A stretch of 64,000 bases of DNA from Citrus sinensis (lineage: Eukaryota > Streptophyta > Magnoliopsida > Sapindales > Rutaceae). The stretch lies in the NCBI RefSeq assembly GCF_022201045.2, contig NC_068556.1, positions 1,590,001-1,654,000 on the forward strand, given 5' to 3'. Position 1 is the first letter of the stretch, and each line of letters starts with the position of its first letter. The position numbers and the translations under genes were made by a program. The notes under the pieces are model-generated. The model searched no databases. It was not told the origin of the DNA and saw only the letters and a list, made by a program, of their open reading frames with translations. Of this stretch, positions 25,901-35,805 are shown in pieces.

Positions 25901-27599
25901 GCCAAATGCATGTTACACTGCTCCAACACCATGAATCATAAGAAAAAAATTCACCCAACCACTATCCTAAGCAGCTATGAACCTGGCTCAGAAAAGTTAA
26001 AGAGAAAGGGTCATCCTTTGTCAATAAAAATAAAGCAGGAACATCCGCTCCTCATTTATCCACTCCACATATTAAAATATGCCACGAAACATAGAATAAA
26101 TCCATCATTCTAGCCAATTGCAACTCTTAAACAACACAGCAAGAGTAATATTAACAATAACAACCAATAAACTATGAATATAGTCCTTTCATACCTCTGG
26201 GATATACAATAAGACGACAATCCCGATTCCCAATCTGAAACCTCCTGCTCTTGATGCAAAGCCCCGTAATCTTCCTCTTTTTCAACAGATCCTTCAACCT
26301 CGTGAAATTCTCAATCCTCCAAGTAAACTTCCCCATATGCCCATCAGACTTCCTAGCCCCATTCCCACTCCTCCATCCAATTAACCCACCATTCTTGGAG
26401 AAGCTACTGATCTCCTTGATCACATGAAATGACGTGCTAAACACAGCAGTGTCGTCCACCAAAAACCCTGAATCGTGCCCAACAAAATCCGCCATCTTCA
26501 TATAATCATTCCACCCCAAACTCGTATTGTCCCCACTCTTATTATCCGCTGCAAACCTTCCATATGAGTCCCTATGCATATGATTAGACCCTGGGCTTTG
26601 ATTCAAAACCGACATTCTAAACAAACACCAACAACTTCTATCCGACACCACCGTCTTCTCCATATCCTTACTCTCCAAACACATTGACAAATACTCCTGC
26701 CCATTAACTGAGCTTTGGTAAACACTAATCCTCAAATTACACTCTCCAGCCGGAAAAACCGGGCTCATTATCTTCTGTGTCTTAATCATTTCCTTAAACA
26801 AACTAAAATTATGCACTTTCCACGTAAATTTCCCACTCAATACATCAGATACCGGTCCCGCAACCACCGAAGACGACACCATTGACGGTGATTGTAACTC
26901 ATTATTATCACGCATAAAACTAACAGATTCATTTAGAATTAAAATATCGGCAGTTATTAAAACGGCATCGTTATTGAACAAATAACCTAATTTGGAATCA
27001 AAAACAGTAGAGGAAGGTGTGAAATCGCACCAGCCGTGTGATTTCTTTTTGCTAGAGAACCGGTGCCAAGAATCACGATGTATCGTTTTCGACTCGTCCG
27101 ATAAATTGACGATAGCTAAACGATAACTCGCGAAACAGTCCCATTTAGAAGAAGACGTGCCGCGAGGGTCCATGATTTGCAAATAAATGGAGATGTATCC
27201 TGGCAAAGCTTGTGAGTCTCCTTTGGGATATACTAATAACCGGCAATCGTAACCGCCTACCTCGAAGTACTTGCTCCATAGTGCCCTAGCTCTGATTCGC
27301 GGAAAATTATGGACCGTCCACCGGCATACGGCGGAGTGCTCTCCGCGCCGATCGACGGCTACACTTTCTTGGGCCCCGCCGCTGCCGTCTCTAGTGCCCA
27401 AAGATAAGTCCTCGACTCCGCCAGTAGCGGCAGCCGGAAATGATGATGATTGAGGTTTTTCGGATGAGGTGACGGGCTGTGATTGGTCGGATAAAGATGC
27501 TGGTGAGGTTGATGATGCTCCTGTTGTTGTTGTTGTTGTTGTTGTTGTTGATGATGTTGCCGCTGAAGATGATGAGACTGCATCGGACGAACTCTTCAT
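19997..27599 (-). CDS. Four-MATH-domain (TRAF-like) large protein
   Basis: Large plant TRAF-like protein resembling Arabidopsis At2g25320; MATH domains bind partner peptides, often as ubiquitin-ligase adaptors, but the role of this subfamily is poorly known. Exons in transcription order: 27599-26195, 25571-25098, 25005-24704, 23900-23178, 23096-22818, 22583-22422, 22323-21394, 21296-21081, 20778-20518, 20341-19997; sum 5,097 nt, 1,698 residues. A low-complexity Ser/Thr/Pro N-terminus (1-85, with nine Thr in a row) precedes MATH1 (about 89-224, CRWTVHNFPRIRARALWSKYF), MATH2 (255-396, KFTWKVHNFSLFKEM), MATH3 (422-565, KFTWRIENFTRLKDL) and MATH4 (600-725, SFTWKVENFLSFKEI). An acidic linker (DSDDSEGISGDEED), a helical region and a long charged coiled coil (ERLKSAEAARKRFDEELKRY) follow. 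The C-terminus is rich in Pro, Gly, Asn and His. Most introns lie between codons. Confidence 0.95.
27523..27550. repeat. Coding (GTT)n microsatellite in the MATH gene
   Basis: A GTT trinucleotide run on the + strand encodes the poly-threonine tract of the MATH-domain protein (about residues 18-26) on the minus strand. It is a candidate site of length variation in the protein. Confidence 0.9.
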
Positions 27600-27780
27600 T
27601 TCTGTATTTTTTTCAATTTCTTTTGTATTAGGGTTTAGTTTCGTGTTTGCTCTCTGGTTTATTTCTGGTTTCTTTTTTATGAAAAAAATAAAATAAAATT
27701 AAAGAGAGAGAAACAAGAAGAGAGCTCTCTAGAGAGAGAAAACAAGAAAGGGTGATGTTATATGGGTGAGAGGGTTAGAG
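27600..27780 (-). promoter_or_regulatory. 5' leader / proximal promoter of the MATH gene
   Basis: GA-rich on the + strand, with AGAGAG blocks at about 27702-27742; this becomes CT-rich on the transcribed strand, a common plant leader composition. The transcription start is not fixed. Confidence 0.4.
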
Positions 27781-29274
27781 AAGGCTTGGACAATGAGGTG
27801 CGCATGTTAGTTAAGTTGCGCAGCTCATCTCAATAATAACATCAGAGTCCCTCCTTTCTATAATATCTACAGATAAAGACATCTTAATTCGTCTTTACAT
27901 ATATTCTTACCACTTATAATTAAGCGTGTGTTTGATATGATTTATCTAATAGTGATAAGCACTTGTTTAGTCTTATAAGTTCCTATCAAAATTTTTATTG
28001 TTGTTTCATTATTGTTTTAGTAGAGTTTTTGAGGATTAAATAAATTATTTTGTCTCTATTAACAAAAATTTAAATATTATTATTTTGAATTTTTAAGAGT
28101 AGGGGTTAAAAAATCTTTTTTAAAATATTAAAATATCTACAATATTGTTTACTTATTTAAAAATATTTTTTTAATTTTTTAATAATGTAACTTTAAAAAA
28201 ATAATAATTTTATTTTTTAATAACATAACTTTTAAAAAATACCTTCTAAAGTAATTTTATTATTTTTAATAAAAAAATTCATCGACAATCAAACAACTGA
28301 AATTTTTTGGGTAAAATCTCTACTAGCATAATTTCTATTTAAATAAGTTATACTTGAAAAATTACATCAAATGGAGCCTAAGTAATGTTAGGAATCTTAA
28401 CTATAACACAATTATTTAAGTCTCAACTGAAGATAGAGATCTCAATCATCATTTGAGTTTCAATTAATGTAGGAGTTTATATGTAATTTCCTCAATAAAT
28501 TTTTAATATTTTATCTTAGAATGATGAAATTATAATTCATAAAAAAATTAATAAATATTAATAACTAGTATGACTGGCAATTATAGATAAATTGTTACAT
28601 CAGTTGAGACATAAAACGATGAATGGGAATGGTTATGGTGGAGCATCTTCACCATAAAGTATTGATGTTGACCTTCAGATCATAACAGTAAGTGTAGATT
28701 TAATATCTATATGTATAATCGTACGGTTATTAATAGTGTTCTACCGTGAAATGACTCCAATATAACTAAGCCCATGATGAATTTATAATTAGAATTCTTA
28801 GCATTATTGTCTGTATAATTTTTTTTTTAAAAAAAAGTCATATTTTACCCTTTAATTCTTAGTAACCATTAGCAAAATATATCCATAACGATTGTAGGGA
28901 TGACATTGCTCTGAATTAACATCTTTATGCTAAATAAGTGTATAAAAATATTATATCATCATATTTATGGATATGATTTATTCTTAATTATGTGAAAATC
29001 TTAAATATTAACTTGACACTTTAGTAGATCACTATCACATTATTTTTGAAATATCTATAGTACTGCAACTCAATTAATTGTAGTCTAAATATAACTAAGT
29101 ATATTTTGTTTTTAAAAAATTACTTTCCATCCGATAAAAAAAAAAATGATTTGGTTGTTTAAATAGAAATCGTATTAGCATGCCGAGAACTTGTACGATT
29201 GAATATAGTAAATAGTTGTGTCATCTTAAATAAATTCTAACGAATTTTCTATTATTTCTAATGTCAAATTGACG

Positions 29275-29610
29275 GGACCTGTATCCGGATGCCCACTTAA
29301 GCACTTAACACTTGGGGATCGTCTTGAAAAACCTAAATGCTATATCATTATTTGTAATTTCATTAAATATTACAGATCCAGATGTTATTAGCCTTTCCCT
29401 GAGACCTGAGTTGCCTCTCTCTCAGCGTTGGGGGGGCTGAAGGTTCTCTCACACAGTTTACGCCGTTGGTTTGTTGAAATACCTTGCACGTGCGTTTGGG
29501 CCCGCAATGCATGGGGCCTGGTTACATTTGCACGTGTCGGAGTCTCTGTGACCCGATTACTCCTCGGGAGGTGGCCCTTTTAAGTTGGTGTGTGTCGTAC
29601 TGTATTTTAT
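29275..29610. other. GC-richer island of unknown origin
   Basis: Inside otherwise AT-rich DNA this stretch has many G+C words (TTTGGGCCCGCAATGC, CCTCGGGAGGTGGCCC) and a short GGGGGGG run. It contains a 70-codon open frame at 29484-29696 with no family resemblance. It may be a decayed repeat or foreign fragment. Confidence 0.3.
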
Positions 29611-31595
29611 TTGTGTCGTTCAAATATAAATCAATTCGATACAGCATAATTGTAATATGTTTATCCAATTTTTTTTTTAATTTAACTAAAAGATGAATGA
29701 ATAAATTATGAAAAGAATAAAAATATTGTTTTTAATAAAAAATAAGTCAATATAATATAATTAATTAAATAGTTGTCATAAGCAGTTTATCAAACTTTAA
29801 ATCCAGACATGATTATTAAACAAATAATTCGAGTCCCATTTATTTATAATTGTATTAAATTTGATCAACCCAAACTTATGCATTTGTGTTTGATGTTCAT
29901 GTCAAATTAATAAATCATGAAAAAAATTACCTCCTTTTTCTTCATTATTTTCCTCTCCTCGACTTTTATAATATCACACCAGTATTTTCCACTAGATATC
30001 TATTGGGACTCCTGATATAATATTTGTCTTATCATATGACAATAATAAATCGGTTTGTTTGGAAGTTTAAAGTGCGGGAACGTCAGAAAAACGTTTAAAC
30101 CGTCAAGTTTTAAGTTTTTAAAATCCTGCGGTTTTCAAATTTTTTCGGACTTTTCTATTATATATATAAAGTGAGAATGTCATTAAAATATAAAAAAATA
30201 CAAATTTCAATACAATAATAATTGTATTTTTTTGTCTGTTTATATATTGAAATGTGTATTCTTTTATCTGTTAATGACATCATTATTTTAATAAAGTAGG
30301 AATGTCTTCACACACAGGGGGGGAGAGAGAGAGAATGAGAGCTATTAAGCCAGACTTCAAAAAATTAATGAACATCAAACGTTTCTTATAATACTTCAAT
30401 CAACTAATGAGGCAAGCACAAAGAATATAATTATCATTTATAAAAAAATTAATTTTCTTTTTTATCTACATTACAATCTAATCATATTTCTAATTAAAAA
30501 TCTGTGGAAATCTCTTATATCATCTATATGATGATAAAGTCTAGATCTACATCTCTTAGCACAAAACCTAAAATGATAATTACTTATGAATAAATATAAT
30601 TGGAAAGATTTGTTGTCCTTTGATGGTTTATCTTCACAAAGTTTCTATATGAAGTGGTGAAATCAATTAGTTGCTAGTTTTATCCCATCATTCATTTATT
30701 TGTTTCTTCTTCCGAATGTGACATATTATTACTTTTATCCATTTAAGCCAAATGTCAAGATTTGGGACCAACGTATTAGTCCATTATTTTTGTTTGAAGA
30801 AAATTTGTAGCAAGAGTATTATTGAATGGTTAAAGATCCAGATTTAACATTATACACACTTTTCTTTCCGTAACTCATATTGTGAGAGAAAGTAAGATAA
30901 AATTACAAATTATTGTATAAATTTGAGCTTATCATTCATTTCATTCTCCTAACATATCTTCACGTAATGAGCTCAAAATTAATAATAAGAGAAAAAATTA
31001 TCGATAACATGATAATTATCAATCATGTCATGTCATTTTATATTAATAAATTTATATAGATATTTTAGTACACAAAATTATAGTAGAACACAAATTTCCA
31101 TTAAAAGTTAAAACACTTGTCCACAACACATTTTGGTTCTCCTTTCTAATTTTTATAATAATTCATAACTATAAGCTATTTTGTTATGGGTGAGGACATT
31201 TTTACTCCACAATTCATGTATATCCATCCAATTTGGAAAAGAATATTTTAAAAAACTCACATTATTTTTTAAAAATTTGAGGTAAATAAAAAGTTTCAAA
31301 CAATTAATCAATTATACACTTTTGTTTCCATAACTCTTTTGACCATTATTGACTATTGATGTAGTTTTAACATAATGTAATTTGATTATTTTACGTTTAT
31401 AACATAAAATAATTTACTTTATAATATAAAATAACTTAATTATTTAGATAGTGTGCTTTTGTGCTATAAGTTTAAAAAATGAATGAAGATTTAATTGGTC
31501 AATGGTTCAATTTTCTTTTTTATTTTGAAATTGTTAAAATTTATATGAATCTTTTACAATTTTTTTTTAAGTGAGATGGGTTTATAAACTTCGTT

Positions 31596-31610
31596 GGGGG
31601 GGGGGGGGGG
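31596..31610. repeat. Poly-G run (15 bases)
   Basis: Fifteen consecutive G residues in an AT-rich context. The length may be affected by sequencing error. Confidence 0.85.
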
Positions 31611-32023
31611 AATATCATTTTGTAATTTGATTCTGTATGGGGATATTATCATTTAGGTCCCTATTTTTTATATTTATTCAAATAATGATACTTTTTTTTA
31701 AAATCCATCAAGTTATTTTTACCATGTCTAGATTTTTTTAAAATTTTTAATATTACAATTTCTTCAAACCAATCCTCAAATTTTAATCCAGCTGCACACA
31801 TAAAAAAAAAACAAATCTAATCCAACTTGATCCCGTACGTTCCATATGATAATAGAAAATATTTTTCATGTAAATTAAATTCAAATTAATTAAGAATGTA
31901 AGATGACCCAACACAATCATAATATTATTATTATAGTTGGTTTTGGTTCAAATAAATTATTAGTGCTGCAGTCAAACCATTGTTAAACTTTCACACCCTT
32001 ATGGACCTATTAACTACAGGTAA

Positions 32024-32972
32024 ACAAATTATGTCCTTATTTCAATAAATATAAAACTTTAGAAGCTAAAACAGAAAATCTTTCTTTTTAATTTTTTAAA
32101 GGTTATTATCATTTAACCACTTCAAGAATTATAAAATATCAAATGTTTAGAAGAAGTCTTATTTCTATCATTTTACTACTATAAATTTTCAAAAATTTTC
32201 ATTTACTATTTTTCTATTAGGACAGTTAGTTTATGGGTTAATTGGCTAGTATAATATTAAATTCACTCTTTCTGGTCAAATATATAAATAAAAATGTTAA
32301 ATAATAGACAGAAAACTATTGTTATGCCCTTCAAATATTAATTAATAATCTTAACTATAAATTTATGAATAAACTTGAATTTATTATAACTATAAAAATA
32401 GTGAATTACCAAAAATACTTCGGGATATTTTTGTTAAAAAATGCACAATTTATTCTCAAAAATATGAAAGTACTGATTTGATGGATAAGCTTTAGATTTT
32501 TTTTAATAGAATGTGCACTTTTTTAACAAAAATATCTTGGGGTACCTTTGTAATTTGTTAGTTTTTATAGTTATAATAAATTTAGAATTATTCATAAATT
32601 TATGGTTAAACCTAGTATTTAACAATTTAAGGACATAACATATTTTTTGTCTATTATTTGATACTTTTATTTATGTATTTTACTATAAATGATAAAATTA
32701 GTATTTTATCAGTCAACTAACTGGTTAATTAACGATTTTAACAGAAAATAATAAATAAAAGATTTTACAAAGTTATAATAGTACAATAATAAAAACAATA
32801 ATATTTCTTGAAATTATTTAATATTTTATAATTATTGAAGTAATGAAATAATTTAAAAATAATAATTGCATCATAATAGGCAAATGAACCAATAGAAAAC
32901 ACAAGATTCTCATGTTACTCACACAGACCATATGTGTCAACACGTCAAGTCGAAAACTTTAAAAAAACATCA
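32024..32972. repeat. Tandem duplication, distal unit (FRS promoter region)
   Basis: This unit and the next one start with the same words (ACAAATTATGTCCTTA here, ACAAATTATCTCCTTA there) and continue through ATAAAACTTTAG. They end in a shared block of about 80 bases (32888-32970 and 34544-34626) with TCATGTTACTCACACA and GTCAAGTCGAAAAC. The proximal unit abuts the FRS-type gene, so this looks like a duplicated upstream region of that gene. Divergence is visible but moderate. Confidence 0.8.
32107..32855. mobile_element. Foldback (long inverted repeat) element, copy 1
   Basis: The left arm (about 32107-32470) and right arm (about 32505-32855) are reverse complements over roughly 350 bases. Examples: TTATAACTATAAAAATAG on the left pairs with TTTTTATAGTTATAATAAA on the right, and ATTTTTGTTAAAAAATGCAC on the left pairs with GTGCACTTTTTTAACAAAAA on the right. 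No coding sequence is present. The build is that of a foldback/MITE-type DNA transposon. Target duplications cannot be defined because the flanks were themselves duplicated. Confidence 0.75.
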
Positions 32973-33049
32973 ACAAATTATCTCCTTACTTCAAAAAAAC
33001 ATAAAACTTTAGCAGTTAAAACATAAAATATCTTTTTTTTTTAAGGATT

Positions 33050-34338
33050 ATCGTCATTTAACTACTTCAAAAATTATAAAATATTAAATGTGTACATGAA
33101 GTATTGTTTCTTATTATGTTTATACTACAAATTTACAAAAGATTTTACTTCTTTTTTGCTAGGATTGTTAGTTGATTGGTAAAATACTAATTTTACTCTT
33201 TATGATAAAATAGACAAACAGAGGTGTAAAATAATAAACATAAAATTATTAGTACGCCCTTCAATTGTTAATTAATTGTTTTAGCCATAAAATTGTGAAT
33301 AACCCTGAATTTGTTACAATTATAAAAATAGTGAATTGACAAAAGTACCTCTGGATATTTTTGTTAAAAAACACACAATCTATTATAAAGTGTTGATTTT
33401 GTAGATAAGCTTTAGGGTTTTTTTTTTTAATAGAATTTTGGTTTTTTAAATAAAAATATCTAGGGGTATTCTTGTAATGTGTTGTTTTTATAGTTATAAT
33501 AAAGGTGGCGCTTTGAACCCACCAAATTCTTCTCCACACTTGTTTTAAAAAATAAATAAATTATTAAAATTTTTTAAAAATCTTAAAATTATCTTTCACT
33601 AATCTTCTACTTTATCATCTTAAGATTGTATATTTCCTCTCTACTCTCGTTTTCTGCAAACTTAATGCTCAAATTCACTCTCTTTTGAATTCAATTTTTT
33701 TTTTTTGCCTTTCTTAACAAATCTAAATTATATTTCCTGCTTTCTATATGTTATAATTTTTTTTCTTCATATTAGCTTTTTTGTTTGATAAAAAATAATT
33801 TCTTGATATTCATTAACTTTCATGACTAAAAATTTTTTTGATGTTCTTTTTTAAATAGTGAGTTTTATTTCTTTGTTTGTTATATCAATTATTTGTAGTT
33901 AAAAGAAAATATATGAATGAAAATTGATGGAATTTGTTAAGTTGAGAAGAAAAAGGAGAAGAAATGGTTAATTAAATAATTTTAAAAAATTATTTGAATA
34001 ATAAAATTCTTAATTAAAAAAAAGGTGTGAAGAGAAAATTAGTGGGTCCAAAAAATCTCAATATATAATAAATTCAGGTCGCTTATAATTCTATCCTTTA
34101 AATGATTATTTAACAATTTAAGGGTGTAATATAATTTTTTTACTATTATTTAATACCTCTATTTATATATTTTATTATAAAAATAAATAAATATTTTATT
34201 AGTCAATCAACTGGTCAGTTAATAGTTTTAACTAAAAAATAATAAATAAAATTTTTATAAAGTTATAATAATAAACTAATAAACAATAATTCTTATAATC
34301 ATTTAATATTTTATATAATTATTGAAGTAGTAAAACAA
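33050..34338. mobile_element. Foldback element, copy 2, interrupted by a MITE
   Basis: Same foldback repeat as at 32107-32855, split at the right arm by a 558-bp insertion. The left arm carries TATTTTTGTTAAAAAACACA and TTATAAAAATAGTGAATTG; the right arm resumes at about 34073 and carries AACAATTTAAGGGTG and CAATCAACTGGTCAGTTAA. It was duplicated together with its flanks rather than inserted twice. Confidence 0.7.
33506..34063. mobile_element. Mutator-like MITE with 9-bp target duplication
   Basis: The insert is flanked by identical TATAATAAA at 33497-33505 and 34064-34072. The uninterrupted foldback copy 1 has a single TATAATAAA at the matching place, so the empty site is visible in the same window. 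Imperfect terminal inverted repeats are present: TTTGAACCCACCAAATTCTT near the left end matches the complement of the right end (TTTGGACCCACTAATTTTCT), continuing into CTCCACAC and CTTCACACC. A 9-bp duplication points to the Mutator superfamily. There is no coding sequence. Confidence 0.75.
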
Positions 34339-34350
34339 TCATTTTTTTAA

Positions 34351-34524
34351 GTTTTTGTTATGTTACATGATTATATAGCAGTCGTTGGATTTCATCCAAC
34401 GGTTGTGAAAATATAAGATAAAAAAAATCATATTATTTTCACAACTATTAGATGAAAATCAAATGACTGCTGTATAATTATGTATATTACATGATTATAT
34501 AATATAACAACCTCATTTTTTTAA
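34351..34524. mobile_element. Short palindromic MITE-like insertion
   Basis: Absent from the distal tandem unit. Flanked by TCATTTTTTTAA at 34339-34350 and 34513-34524 (the second copy is counted inside the span). Inverted ends: TTGTTATGTTACATGATTATA on the left matches the complement of the right end around ATTACATGATTATATAATAT. The inner arms pair around GCAGTCGTTGG and AATGACTGC. It forms a strong hairpin. The family is not identified. Confidence 0.6.
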
Positions 34525-34586
34525 TAATTGCATGTAATAACACACCAATAGAAAGCACAGGACTCTCATGTTACTCACACAAACCA

Positions 34587-34592
34587 CACGTG
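34587..34592. promoter_or_regulatory. G-box (CACGTG) in the FRS proximal promoter
   Basis: CACGTG within CACACGTGTCAA, a classic bZIP/bHLH/ABRE-type site. It lies roughly 50-100 bases upstream of the presumed transcription start of the FRS gene. At the corresponding place the distal duplicate reads CATATGTGTCAA, so the site exists only in the proximal copy. Function is inferred from the motif only. Confidence 0.45.
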
Positions 34593-34639
34593 TCAATACG
34601 TCAAGTCGAAAACTCTGAAAAAACATTCGTAAATCGTAA

Positions 34640-35805
34640 TCCCCGGTGTGACTCGCACTTTCCTCCTCCAAAGACGACTCGGAGAACTGACTCAGTCTCA
34701 GACTGAGACTCAGACTCACTTCCTCTCAATTTTTATCTCACCTCCGATTCCTACCCTCGGCTCAGTAAATCGCTGTAAGATCCTTGAAAAATTTTAACTT
34801 TCATTACTGTCAAATTTCAAAATTTGCTAATTTAATTTCATCTTAGGGTTTCCATTATTAAAAGCCTCTAAATTAAATTCAATTATTAGCAATAACTTTG
34901 GAAATGAGTTTTGAATTTTGTTTCTTATTTTACGGTGATGAACTACATGAATGCATTAATGATTTTGGCTTTGCTTTCTGGAGTAGGTTTTTAGCGTTAG
35001 TGTGGTTGAAATGACTTGCCAAGTGTTTAACCTGATGAGGAAGCTAGCTATGTGAATTTGTTCAATATGATCAACGGTGGTGATCGAGTTTGATGTGAAG
35101 GTACCGTTGTTAATTACATTTATGACGCTTGATTAGTCGCTGAATTGTTAGTTTTATTGAGTGCAATGCTGGAAACATGAAAAGACATTTTATAAGCTTA
35201 ATTGTATCATGACATTTGTTGCCGTGGGTAATGTTGTCTTATATTTGAAACTGAAGTCGTAAGCCGGTGAATTGAGATAATGATTGGGGAATAGCGAATC
35301 CTAGTTGAACAATAACCATCAAAGAGTGCTACAACTTTCTCATGCAATAATTGCATATGGCACCAAAATATGAAGCAAAAAGCACGTGGAATATGATCAA
35401 CGATAATGTACGGTCACTGGACGTGCTTGCAGAATTTACTGATTTGGATGTGTTTAGTTTTGTTAGATTAAGTTGCCAACTTTCAGATTTTTGTTAAGTG
35501 TCATCAAGTTGTTAGCAAAATTGTTGCTCACACACTCAGTGCTATACACGTGCTACAATTTCATGTCAGAGCTTTAGAGCATGTGCAGTCTGATTTGAAA
35601 AAAAAATTATATTTTTAGTCAATGAACTTGTTTTTGGTTTTTGCAGCTGATGTATTCTGTTATCTACAATGAAAATGTAAGAATTTGTCTTTGTCTTGTC
35701 AACCTTAATTCGTCTTAATTTTTGGCATAATAGTAAGTGTTTACAGAGAAATTATCTACTTATATCTTGCAATTTGATTTTTTTTTTTTCCATTCTGTGT
35801 TTCAG
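34640..35805 (+). other. 5' leader exons and intron(s) of the FRS gene
   Basis: The coding exon begins exactly at an acceptor (TGTTTCAG then ATG), so the leader is spliced. A candidate first donor is CGCTGTAAGA near 34775. A small exon candidate at 35647-35676 is bounded by TTTTTGCAG and GTAAGAAT. It carries an ATG at 35650 that is in frame with the main ATG after splicing and would add nine residues (MYSVIYNEN). Confidence 0.5.

Larger units (their letters stand above)
27781..32023. other. Long AT-rich intergenic region
   Basis: About 4.2 kb with no recognisable gene on either strand. Base composition is strongly AT apart from a GC-richer island at about 29,275-29,610. Several A/T homopolymers and one G15 run are present. 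A weak inverted arrangement at 30,165-30,310 (GAGAATGTCATTAAAATA on the left, with GTTAATGACATCATTATTTT on the right) may be an old miniature transposon. Confidence 0.5.
32973..34638. repeat. Tandem duplication, proximal unit (FRS promoter region)
   Basis: Second copy of the unit at 32024-32972, longer because of two later insertions (33506-34063 and about 34351-34524). Without these it has about the same length as the distal copy. Its right end lies next to the presumed transcription start of the FRS gene. Confidence 0.8.

Noticed and set aside
25910-26113. Short + strand frame in MATH intron 1
   Set aside because: Inside a well-supported intron, with no similarity to a known family.
32107-34338. 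Reading the foldback pair as two independent transposon insertions
   Set aside because: The sequences outside the inverted arms are also colinear in both units, so segmental duplication explains them better.
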